A stretch of DNA of 8,106 nt from Lentzea sp. Its GTDB lineage: Bacteria > Actinomycetota > Actinomycetes > Mycobacteriales > Pseudonocardiaceae. The notes below the pieces were generated by a model. It did not search any database. It had not been told where the DNA came from and worked only from the letters and a program-made list of their open reading frames with translations. The translations under genes were made by a program, and so were the position numbers. Below are positions 1-5,888 of the stretch, piece after piece. The stretch covers positions 1-8,106 of the forward strand of contig JASLAV010000069.1 in NCBI GenBank assembly GCA_030146905.1. Reading direction: 5' to 3'. The first letter of the stretch is position 1, and each line of letters opens with the position of its first letter.

Positions 1-671
1 CAGCGCCGCACGGGTTCCTCGACCCACGTGAGGTCGATCGTCCGCTCGATCTCCGCGACGTGGCGGACCGCCTGCTTGCGCGTCAGCGCCTCGTTCACGT
101 CGAGCATCAGGCCGGGCCGGCGGCCGGCACCGGCCTCGGTGAGCACGTCGCGCACCAGGGCGAGGCGGCGCACGTCCCGTTCGACGTCGAGGCCGCCCTT
201 GAGCTTGGCCACCCGCAGGCCGTGGCCGGCGTAGTGCCGGTACACCGCCACGAGCTCGTCGTCGTCCAGGCCGATGTCCAGGCCGGACGCGTAGGCGGGC
301 ACCCTCCTGTCGCGCCCGCCGAGCAGCCGCCACAGCGGTTCGCCCGCCGCCTTCGCCTTGAGGTCCCACAGCGCGGTGTCGAAGGCGCCGATGGTGCCGA
401 ACACCGCGCCAGCGTGTCCCGCCTTGAACGTCTGCCGCAGCATGCGGTCGTACAGCGCCGTGACGGCCCGCGGGTCCTCGCCCCTGATCGCCGCGAAGAC
501 GGTGTCGGCCTCCACGTGCGGGCCCATGCCGATCCCGGTGAGGCCGGTGTCCGTCTCGACGACGACGAGCGGCACCCGGACGACCCCGTCGGCGAAGACG
601 CCGTTGGCGTCACCGACGGGCCGGTGCCAGTCCTGCACGGTCGTGAAGGTGCGGTAACCGGTGATGCGCAT
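1..671 (-). CDS. Enolase-superfamily (mandelate racemase/muconate lactonizing type) enzyme, 3' part outside window
   Basis: The 223 visible codons begin at an ATG and run off the left edge, so the C-terminal half of the barrel is missing. Residues about 1-120 form the capping domain. The barrel then shows a KxK motif (Lys156, Lys158; the second Lys is the usual base of the mandelate racemase group), the first metal ligand Asp191 with Asn193 in an LDVNE segment, and the second metal ligand Glu218 in WVEEP. Members abstract the proton alpha to a carboxylate with Mg2+ and dehydrate, racemise or cycloisomerise acids; sugar-acid dehydration is common next to sugar importers. The third metal ligand and the His-Asp dyad that would narrow the substrate lie outside the window. 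It is the last visible gene of the importer operon, 5 nt after the permease stop, with AAGGG at 681-685 as ribosome binding site. I infer intracellular processing of the imported compound. The family is sure, the substrate unknown. Confidence 0.9.
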   Translation of the reverse strand, partial: MRITGYRTFTTVQDWHRPVGDANGVFADGVVRVPLVVVETDTGLTGIGMGPHVEADTVFAAIRGEDPRAVTALYDRMLRQTFKAGHAGAVFGTIGAFDTALWDLKAKAAGEPLWRLLGGRDRRVPAYASGLDIGLDDDELVAVYRHYAGHGLRVAKLKGGLDVERDVRRLALVRDVLTEAGAGRRPGLMLDVNEALTRKQAVRHVAEIERTIDLTWVEEPVRR

Positions 672-676
672 GGGTG

Positions 677-1489
677 TCAGCCCTTCGTGGACCCGGCGGT
701 GACGCCGTCGGTGATCTGGCGCTGGAGGAACAGGTAGGCCACCAGCACGGGGACGGCGGCGATCAGGACACCGGAGGCGAACACCGGGATGTCGTCGGAG
801 TACTGCCCCCGCAGGGAGGTCACGCCGACCATGAGGGTGCGGTGGTCCTGCGACGGCATCAGCAGCAACGAGATGAGCACGTCGTTCCAGCAGAACAGGG
901 CGTCGAGCACGCCGACCGAGAGCAGCGCGGGCTTCCCCATCGGCAGGGCGATCCGCCAGTAGACGCCGTACAACGAGTTCCCGTCGATCCGCGCCGCGTC
1001 CACGACCTCCGCAGGCACGGTCGCGTAGTAGCTCGTCATCAGGAAGACGGTGAACGGCAGGAACTGCGCGACGTACGCGAGGACGAGACCGGGGTAGGTG
1101 TCCACGAGCCCGGTGTCGGCCATGACCCGCGCCAGCGGCACCATGATCACCTGGAACGGCACGAACAGGGCGGCGAGACAACCCAGGTACAGCACCGTGG
1201 AGCCGCGGAAACGCAGCCGTGCCAGGGCGAACCCCGCCATCGACCCGAACAGCAGCAGCAACACGACCGAGCAGCCCACCACCGTCACGGAGTTGACGAA
1301 GTACCGCGACACCCCCGCCCACGCGGTGGTCACGTTGTCCCACCGCGGCGCCCCGGCGGGGGAGAAGCGGTCGAGCACGTACTCGCGGCGCGACTTGGCG
1401 GCGACGTTCGCGGTGAACACGAGCGGGTAGACCGTGGCGACCGCGAGCGCGGCCATCGGCACGGCGGCGACCCACCTGCCCGCGCGCAT
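677..1489 (-). CDS. Sugar ABC transporter permease, MalG-type
   Basis: This 270-residue inner-membrane protein has the length and about six hydrophobic spans of MalG-type permeases (roughly residues 8-28, 66-90, 98-120, 133-154, 190-212 and 234-256). The cytoplasmic EAA loop that docks on the ATPase is clear at residues 161-187: EVVDAARIDG, then a spaced ALP and a closing Pro. The start ATG shares its A with the TGA stop of the upstream permease (TGATG), which argues for translational coupling and fixes the start. It would form a heterodimer with the upstream permease to import a carbohydrate delivered by the lipoprotein encoded two genes upstream. The substrate cannot be read from the sequence. 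Confidence 0.95.
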   Translation of the reverse strand: MRAGRWVAAVPMAALAVATVYPLVFTANVAAKSRREYVLDRFSPAGAPRWDNVTTAWAGVSRYFVNSVTVVGCSVVLLLLFGSMAGFALARLRFRGSTVLYLGCLAALFVPFQVIMVPLARVMADTGLVDTYPGLVLAYVAQFLPFTVFLMTSYYATVPAEVVDAARIDGNSLYGVYWRIALPMGKPALLSVGVLDALFCWNDVLISLLLMPSQDHRTLMVGVTSLRGQYSDDIPVFASGVLIAAVPVLVAYLFLQRQITDGVTAGSTKG

Positions 1490-2349
1490 CAGTCCACCCT
1501 GCCGCTGCGGCGCAGGATCGCGACCTGGGCCAGTCCCACCACGAGCATCACGAGGAACAGCACGGTCGACGCGGCGGAGGCGAGCGCGGGCCGGTTCATC
1601 TGCCCCTGCTGGATCCAGACGTAGTACTCGGGCAGGTACGTCGACCCCTCCGGCCCGCCGCTCGTCATCACGTACAGCAGGCCGAACATCGACGTCAGCA
1701 TGCCGATCATCGTGGTGACGAAGACGAACTGGATGGTGCGGGTCAGGCCGGGCACGATCACGTGCCGGACGGTCTGCGGCAACGACGCCCCGTCCACCCT
1801 GGCGGCGTCGAGCAGCGCCGGGTCCAGGGTGGCGAACCCGGCGAGGAACACGACGAGCGCCATGCCGAAGGTCGCCCAGACGTGCACCCCCACCACCGAG
1901 AAGAACGCCACGCCCGGCTCACCGAGCCAGTCGACGGGACCGATGCCGAACCCCGACAGCACGGTGTTGACGGGCCCGTCGACCGCCAGCAGCAGGGTGA
2001 AGATCGCACCGACGATGACGGGGGAGAGCACCGCGGGGAAGAAGTAGACGCCGCGGTAGAGCCGATGTCCCGGCACGCGCAGGTGGAGGAACGTCGCGAG
2101 CAGGCCGGGGATCGCCACCGCGACCGGCAGCAGCAGCACCAGCAGCCCGACGTTGCGCAGCGCTGTCTGGAACAGCGGATCGTCCAGCAGCTCCACGTAG
2201 TTGCCGAACCCGACCGCCGTGCCGTTGAGGTCGCCGTCGCCGGTGAACGAGAAGTTGACCCCGAGCACCAGCGGCCACACCCGCAGCGCGAGGACCACCA
2301 GGACGGCGGGAGCCACCAGGACGAACGGTGCCAGCCGCTCGGCCCGCAC
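1489..2349 (-). CDS. Sugar ABC transporter permease, MalF-type
   Basis: This 286-residue protein starts at a GTG at 2349, only 2 nt after the stop of the binding-protein gene. The same frame stays open far upstream, but that stretch overlaps the binding-protein gene and reads as Arg-rich shadow sequence, so the GTG is the sensible start. A hydrophobic N-terminal span (residues 7-29) is followed by further membrane segments near 66-88, 103-122, 150-171, 206-225 and the C-terminus. The EAA loop lies at residues 176-200 (LDPALLDAARVDGAS, closing with VP); the usual Glu of EAA is Asp181. It is short for the MalF class and lacks the large MalF periplasmic insert, as is normal for Gram-positive sugar permeases. 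It pairs with the MalG-type permease, whose start codon overlaps this stop. Confidence 0.94.
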   Translation of the reverse strand: MRAERLAPFVLVAPAVLVVLALRVWPLVLGVNFSFTGDGDLNGTAVGFGNYVELLDDPLFQTALRNVGLLVLLLPVAVAIPGLLATFLHLRVPGHRLYRGVYFFPAVLSPVIVGAIFTLLLAVDGPVNTVLSGFGIGPVDWLGEPGVAFFSVVGVHVWATFGMALVVFLAGFATLDPALLDAARVDGASLPQTVRHVIVPGLTRTIQFVFVTTMIGMLTSMFGLLYVMTSGGPEGSTYLPEYYVWIQQGQMNRPALASAASTVLFLVMLVVGLAQVAILRRSGRVD

Positions 2350-2351
2350 GC

Positions 2352-3614
2352 TCAGCCCGCCTTGTCGGACGCGGCGAGCTGCGCCACCACGTCGTCCACC
2401 GAGGCCGATCCGCTGAGCAGCTGCTGGGACAGCCGCCCCATGAGGTCGAGCGTCTTCGACGACAGCGCGACGTGCAGGGCGGGTTCGCCGCCGGAGATGT
2501 TGGAGACGATCGTGCCGGCCGCCGGTCCCGCGCCGGAGACGTCGACCGCGGGATCGGCGGCGATCGCACCCGCCCCCTGGTAGAACGACTTCAGCGCGTC
2601 GGCGGACGTCAACGACCGCACCAGGTCCGCGGCGATCTTCGGATCGCGGGTCCACTTCGCGACCGCGTACCCGATGCCGCCGTCGTAGGGCAGGCTCGGT
2701 TTCGCGGCGGGGTTCACCACCGGCGCGTCCATCACGCCCAGCGAGTCCTGGCCGACGAACTCGCCGAGGTCCTTCCAGTGCCCCACGTCGGACATCAGCC
2801 CGATGACGTGGGCGGCCTTGCCGGACTGGAAGACCGCGAACCCGTCGTTGAACATCGCGGTGGAGTTGACGCCGTCGTTGTTCAGGCCGTCGGTCCCGGT
2901 CTGGCGCCAGAGCTCGAAGACGCGCTTCACGTCCGGCGAGTCCCAGTTCCGCTTCCCCGCCACCCAGTCGTCGTACTCCTGGGGGGTGAGGACCGCGGAT
3001 CCCATGGCGGACAGGAAGAACTGGATGCCGATGCCTTCCTTGTTGCCGGTGGCGAAGCACTTGGCGCCGGTCTTGGCGGTGATCGTCGCGCAGTCGGCGA
3101 CGAACTCCTGCCAGCTCTTCGCGGGCCCGTTCAGCCCGGCCTTCTGGTACAGCGCCTTGTTGTAGTAGATCGGGTGGCCCTGCAACGTGACCGGCGCGGC
3201 GTAGACCTTGCCGTCCTTGCCGAACGCGTCCCAACCGGCGAGCCGCTTCCGGTCGTCGGTGACGAGGTCGTCCAGCGGCAGCAGGGCGTCGGCGCGGTCG
3301 CGGATCTGCCCGCCGCCGTTGAACAGGACGACGTCCGGTCCCTTGCCAGCCTGGATCGCCGCTCCGAGGAGCGTGTAGTACTGGTCGAACGGCTGCGCGA
3401 CGAACTCGACGGTGACGCCGGGGTGCTTCTTGGCGAAGTCCGCCTTGGCCTTCTCGAAGTAGGCCGCCGTCTTGGCGTCGCCGGACTTCCAGTCCCAGAC
3501 GACGAGCCGGTCCTTCTCGTTGCCACCGCTGGTCGGCGCGGCGGCGCTGCCGCAGCCGGCGACGAACGCCAGCGCCGCGAACAGGACGGCGAATCCGGGT
3601 GAACGCTGCTTCAT
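2352..3614 (-). CDS. Sugar-binding lipoprotein of ABC importer (family 1 extracellular solute-binding protein)
   Basis: This 420-residue protein begins with a typical lipoprotein signal: a short Lys/Arg n-region, a hydrophobic core and a lipobox ending VAGC, with Cys21 as the lipidated residue. A low-complexity Ala/Ser/Gly tether follows. The mature part starts LVVWDWKSG and keeps the layout of the MalE/UgpB-like family: FEKAKADFAKKHPGV near the N-terminus, a KGPDVVLFNGG segment, PIYYNKALYQKAG and a WQEF segment, then a late YDGGIGYAVAKW segment. It captures the sugar outside the membrane and passes it to the two permeases. It is the first gene of the operon. The ATG at 3614 has GGGGAAG (3624-3630, minus strand) 9 nt upstream. 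The ligand is unknown; the downstream enolase makes a sugar acid or an oligosaccharide containing one possible. Confidence 0.95.
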   Translation of the reverse strand: MKQRSPGFAVLFAALAFVAGCGSAAAPTSGGNEKDRLVVWDWKSGDAKTAAYFEKAKADFAKKHPGVTVEFVAQPFDQYYTLLGAAIQAGKGPDVVLFNGGGQIRDRADALLPLDDLVTDDRKRLAGWDAFGKDGKVYAAPVTLQGHPIYYNKALYQKAGLNGPAKSWQEFVADCATITAKTGAKCFATGNKEGIGIQFFLSAMGSAVLTPQEYDDWVAGKRNWDSPDVKRVFELWRQTGTDGLNNDGVNSTAMFNDGFAVFQSGKAAHVIGLMSDVGHWKDLGEFVGQDSLGVMDAPVVNPAAKPSLPYDGGIGYAVAKWTRDPKIAADLVRSLTSADALKSFYQGAGAIAADPAVDVSGAGPAAGTIVSNISGGEPALHVALSSKTLDLMGRLSQQLLSGSASVDDVVAQLAASDKAG

Positions 3615-3667
3615 CGCGGCTCACTTCCCCAGACGAGGTGGCCTCGCGGCCAGTTCAGGGCAACGGG

Positions 3668-3696
3668 AACGTAACTCGTATGACGTATGACGTCAA
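3668..3696 (-). promoter_or_regulatory. Promoter of the ABC importer operon
   Basis: On the minus strand a -35 box TTGACG (3696-3691) is followed after 17 bp by a -10 box TACGTT (3673-3668), which fits the actinobacterial TANNNT pattern. Transcription would start near 3661, leaving a leader of about 45 nt before the binding-protein ATG at 3614. The tandem CGTATGACG repeats lie in the spacer and -35 area, so a bound regulator would block RNA polymerase. Seen from sequence only; the start site is inferred. Confidence 0.6.
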
Positions 3697-3707
3697 TGGT
3701 GTTACGT
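3669..3707. promoter_or_regulatory. Dyad operator between importer operon and GntR gene
   Basis: The 39-bp segment is a quasi-palindrome centred on 3688. Its inner arms are TGACGT and ACGTCA (3681-3686 and 3690-3695) around ATG, and its outer arms are ACGTAAC and GTTACGT (3669-3675 and 3701-3707). In total 14 of 19 possible pairs match. The core GTATGAC (3685-3691) is a GT-N3-AC core as reported for operators of FadR-subfamily GntR proteins (general form TNGTNNNACNA). A second CGTATGACG occurs at 3677-3685, overlapping the central copy by two bases. The adjacent GntR protein is the obvious ligand, giving autoregulation and operon control from one site. The assignment to this protein is inference. 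Confidence 0.6.
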
Positions 3708-3712
3708 ATACT
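3680..3712 (+). promoter_or_regulatory. Promoter of the GntR-family regulator gene
   Basis: On the plus strand ATGACG (3680-3685), a 17-bp gap and TACGTA (3703-3708) mirror the divergent promoter exactly around position 3688. An overlapping better -10 hexamer, TATACT, sits at 3707-3712 but would need a long 21-bp spacer from the same -35. Either would give a short leader before the ATG at 3757. Which -10 is used cannot be decided here. Confidence 0.5.
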
Positions 3713-3756
3713 CGCGCCGACTCCCCTCGGTGGGGACGTGGCGCAACGGAGGCGAC

Positions 3757-4530
3757 ATGACGGCGACCACTCCGCAACCCGCGGCAGGCGTTCCCCTGGG
3801 CCCGGAATGGACGCGCAGACCCGCCAACCTGACGGCGGCGGTCACCGCGGAGCTCGTGCAGCGGGTCGTCCGCCAGGTCTACGCCTCCGGCACCGCGCTG
3901 CCGCCGGAACCGGTGCTCTGCGAGACCTTCTCGGTGAGCAGGACGGTGATCCGCGAGGCGGTGAAGGTCCTGCAGGAGAAGGGACTGGTCCGGGTGCGCC
4001 AGGGCGCGGGCACCATGGTCACCCCGTCCGTGCAGTGGAACATGCTCGACGAGCTGGTCCTCGCCGCGACGATCGCGGAGGACGAGAGCCTCGCGATCCT
4101 CGACGACCTCGTGGTCACCCGGCGGCTGCTGGAGTCCGACATGGCGCAGGTCGCCGCCCGCACCGCGGACGAGCGGCAGGTCGCGCGGCTGCGGGAGCTG
4201 GTGGACCTGATGGACGAGCTCGTGGACGACCCGGCGACCTACCAGGAACACGACCGCGCGTTCCACGACACGATCATGCGGGCCTCCGGCAACCGCATCG
4301 CCAGGGGCGTGGTGCGCTCGCTGGAGAGCCAGGTCCTCAACACGGCCAGCTACATGGGCAGGAGCGGCCGCGACATGTGCAAGGCGTCGAACCGGGGCCA
4401 CCGCCGCATCTGCGAGCGCATCGCCGCGGGAGACGGCCCCGGCGCGGCGAAGGCCATGTTCACCCACATCACCGAGGCGTGGCTCGTGCGCCGCAGCGAG
4501 GCGGGTGATCCCGGCCGCCTGAAGCGGTAG
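3757..4530 (+). CDS. GntR-family transcriptional regulator, FadR subfamily (FCD domain)
   Basis: This 257-residue cytoplasmic DNA-binding protein has an N-terminal winged helix (about residues 25-90). It carries the signature LPPEPVLCETFSVSRTVIREA, with EKGLVRVRQGAGTMV as the wing. The all-helical FCD effector domain (about 110-245) contains Asp166, His170, His215 and His237 at the positions that bind a metal in many family members, so a carboxylate ligand contacting a metal is plausible. That would fit a sugar-acid effector and the enolase in the divergent operon. The ATG at 3757 has GGAGG at 3748-3752 ahead of it; an in-frame GTG at 3730 exists but lacks a comparable site. The protein probably represses the importer operon and itself through the dyad at 3669-3707. 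The 27 residues before the winged helix look flexible. Confidence 0.92.
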   Translation: MTATTPQPAAGVPLGPEWTRRPANLTAAVTAELVQRVVRQVYASGTALPPEPVLCETFSVSRTVIREAVKVLQEKGLVRVRQGAGTMVTPSVQWNMLDELVLAATIAEDESLAILDDLVVTRRLLESDMAQVAARTADERQVARLRELVDLMDELVDDPATYQEHDRAFHDTIMRASGNRIARGVVRSLESQVLNTASYMGRSGRDMCKASNRGHRRICERIAAGDGPGAAKAMFTHITEAWLVRRSEAGDPGRLKR

Positions 4531-4541
4531 ACCCCGCGCGA

Positions 4542-4572
4542 CCGGACGGTCCCCTCCGCCAGGCCCGTCCGG
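4542..4572 (+). terminator. Hairpin after the GntR gene, candidate terminator
   Basis: Perfect 8-bp arms CCGGACGG (4542-4549) and CCGTCCGG (4565-4572) flank a 15-nt loop, starting 11 nt after the GntR stop. There is no T tract, which is common for actinobacterial terminators, but it also means the structure could instead be a leader element of the LacI mRNA. Confidence 0.4.
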
Positions 4573-4593
4573 AGACAGCGCGTGACCACGGAC

Positions 4594-4618
4594 GTTCCGT
4601 GGAACTTCCGGCTGGAAC
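4594..4618. repeat. GTTCC/GGAAC tandem inverted repeats upstream of lacI-type gene
   Basis: GTTCC-GT-GGAAC (4594-4605) is a perfect inverted repeat with a 2-nt centre. It is followed directly by TTCC-GGCT-GGAA (4606-4617), giving two palindromes in tandem in the 126-nt gap before the regulator. It could be a binding site for the LacI-type protein or another factor. I see no convincing -35/-10 pair in this gap, so the role is open. Confidence 0.35.
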
Positions 4619-4656
4619 GCGGCCGGGCCCCTAGAGCAGCAGGAGGCGGATCTGCG

Positions 4657-5712
4657 GTGGGACGATCGCGTGTGACCCTGGCCGACGTCGCGGCGGCCAG
4701 CGGGGTGTCGGTCACGACGGCATCGCTCGTCCTGACCGGGCGGGCACGGGAGCTGCGCATCTCGGAGGCCGCCGAACGCCGGGTGCGCTCGACGGCGCAG
4801 GAGCTGGGCTACCGGCGCGGCACCCTCGCGGCGGGCCCCCGTCCTGGACTGTCGCGCACGATCGGGTTCGTTCTCGACACGGTCGCGTCGTCCGGATTGG
4901 CGGGCGATGTGGTCAAGGGCGCGGTGGAGGCCGCGTACCGCCGCGGGTTCATGCTGTTCGTCGGTGAGTCCGGCGGGGACCCGGTGGTGGAGCGGACCCT
5001 GGTCGAGGCCATGCGCGACCGGCGGGCCGACGGCATCGTCTTCGCCGCCGTGCGCACGAGGACGGTCGAGGTGCCGGACGCTCTGCGGCACGGGCCCGCC
5101 GTGCTGCTCAACGCCACCACCACGTTCCGCTCCGGCCTCCCCTCGGTGGTGTCCGACGAGGTGCAGGGCGGCCGGTCGGCCGCACTCGTCCTCCTGGAGG
5201 CCGGCCACGACCGCGGCGTTCACCTCATCGGCGCGGGACCCGGCACGTACGACGTCCCGCCGAACGGGATCGCTGCCGTGGAACGGCTCATCGGCCTGCG
5301 CGAGGTGTTCGACGCGGCCGGTGTCGAGGTGGTCAGCGCGCACCGGTGTCCGAAGTGGACTCCGGAGGACGGCTACGACGCGACCAGGGAGCTGCTGCGC
5401 CGCCACCGGCCGGAGGCACTGGTCTGCTTCGACGACCGCCTCGCGTTCGGGGCCTACCAGGCGCTCGCCGAGGCCGGTCTCTCGGTGCCGGACGACGTCT
5501 CCGTGCTCGGGTTCGACGACCACCCCGTCGCCTCCTGGATGCGTCCCCGGCTGACCACGATCGCCCTGCCCCACCACGAGCTCGGCGAACGTGCGGTGGA
5601 GGTGCTGGTGGAGATCGTGGAGGGGCGGAGGCGCGGTGCTCGGGCCCCGTTGATCCACCGGGTGCCGATGCCGGTGCGCGAGGGCGGTTCGGTGGCGCGG
5701 GCACGTCGGTGA
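4657..5712 (+). CDS. LacI-family transcriptional regulator
   Basis: Starting at the GTG at 4657 the protein has 351 residues, the usual LacI-family size. Its helix-turn-helix begins almost at once (residues 6-28: VTLADVAAASGVSVTTASLV, then LTG). An upstream in-frame GTG at 4582 also has a GGAG. However, the 25 extra codons include AGA, GGA, CCT and TCT, rare in such DNA, and AGGAGG at 4641-4646 sits before the later GTG. The sugar-binding core starts near residue 67 (RTIGFVLDT) and shows VVSDEVQGG, LVCFDDRLAFG and the late FDDHPVASWMRPRLTTIALP typical of the family. The hinge is odd: GYRRGTLAAGPRPG has Pro61 where the DNA-intercalating Leu normally is. Its position before two LacI-type sites and the hemicellulase pair suggests sugar-relieved repression of those genes. 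The effector is not predictable. Confidence 0.93.
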   Translation: MGRSRVTLADVAAASGVSVTTASLVLTGRARELRISEAAERRVRSTAQELGYRRGTLAAGPRPGLSRTIGFVLDTVASSGLAGDVVKGAVEAAYRRGFMLFVGESGGDPVVERTLVEAMRDRRADGIVFAAVRTRTVEVPDALRHGPAVLLNATTTFRSGLPSVVSDEVQGGRSAALVLLEAGHDRGVHLIGAGPGTYDVPPNGIAAVERLIGLREVFDAAGVEVVSAHRCPKWTPEDGYDATRELLRRHRPEALVCFDDRLAFGAYQALAEAGLSVPDDVSVLGFDDHPVASWMRPRLTTIALPHHELGERAVEVLVEIVEGRRRGARAPLIHRVPMPVREGGSVARARR

Positions 5713-5721
5713 CGCACCCGC
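5697..5721 (+). terminator. Candidate intrinsic terminator overlapping the end of the LacI-type gene
   Basis: GCGGG (5697-5701) pairs with CCCGC (5717-5721). Inside, CGTC (5704-5707) pairs with GACG (5711-5714) around a 3-nt loop, with a 2x2 mismatch between the stems. The hairpin contains the TGA stop and is followed by the T-rich stretch TTGTTT (5722-5727). This would separate the regulator from the hemicellulase unit. Confidence 0.4.
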
Positions 5722-5722
5722 T

Positions 5723-5736
5723 TGTTTGCGTTAACA
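5723..5736. promoter_or_regulatory. LacI-type operator candidate, distal site
   Basis: TGTTTGCGTTAACA is a 14-bp pseudo-palindrome with a central CG and perfect outer arms TGTT/AACA. It shares 10 of 14 bases, in register, with the proximal site at 5790-5803. The centres are 67 bp apart, so two-site binding with looping is possible but not shown. Confidence 0.4.
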
Positions 5737-5789
5737 GGATGACTACCTCTCCTTCTCAGTTCAACGCTTGTCCAGCTGGATCTGCTAAA

Positions 5790-5803
5790 AGTTAGCGCTC
5801 ACA
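5790..5803. promoter_or_regulatory. LacI-type operator candidate, proximal site
   Basis: AGTTAGCGCTCACA contains the AGCGCT core typical of actinobacterial LacI-family operators (the CebR box TGGGAGCGCTCCCA shares it) with GT and AC outer pairs. It lies 7 bp upstream of the -35 box of the esterase promoter. The regulator encoded just upstream is the most likely ligand; another cell-wide LacI protein is possible. Confidence 0.6.
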
Positions 5804-5810
5804 TTTAGCT

Positions 5811-5840
5811 TTGACCGTGACGTGAAGACGTCGTTACATT
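5811..5840 (+). promoter_or_regulatory. Promoter of the esterase-arabinofuranosidase unit
   Basis: A -35 box TTGACC (5811-5816) and a -10 box TACATT (5835-5840), 18 bp apart, lie in the least GC-rich part of this gap. Transcription would begin near 5847 with a leader of about 40 nt. The proximal LacI-type site lies immediately upstream of the -35 box. Confidence 0.55.
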
Positions 5841-5888
5841 GCTGGGAGCCGCCCCTGCCGTTGACCACCCGTCGACGAAAGGCTCACC

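Noticed and set aside
60..737. A plus-strand open frame opposite the enolase gene.
   Set aside because: Low-complexity Val/Arg/His/Asp composition and no domain. The minus strand shows KxK and both metal-ligand segments of the enolase superfamily.
1489..3624. A 711-codon minus-strand frame that could be read as a permease fused to a large N-terminal domain.
   Set aside because: Only the last 286 codons are permease. The upstream part overlaps the binding-protein gene in another frame and is Arg-rich nonsense; the GTG at 2349 is the proper start.
3677..3692. The two CGTATGACG copies as the start of a CRISPR-like or iteron array.
   Set aside because: Only two overlapping copies exist, inside a promoter region next to a matching regulator; an operator explains them better.
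3730..3756. An upstream GTG start for the GntR regulator, nine codons earlier.
   Set aside because: No good ribosome binding site precedes it, whereas GGAGG lies just before the ATG at 3757.
3655..5658. A 667-codon open frame on the minus strand running antisense to both regulator genes.
   Set aside because: Its translation is Arg/His/Gly/Asp-rich with no family features, and it is exactly what a GC-rich codon pattern gives on the opposite strand. The plus-strand genes have clear domains and ribosome binding sites.
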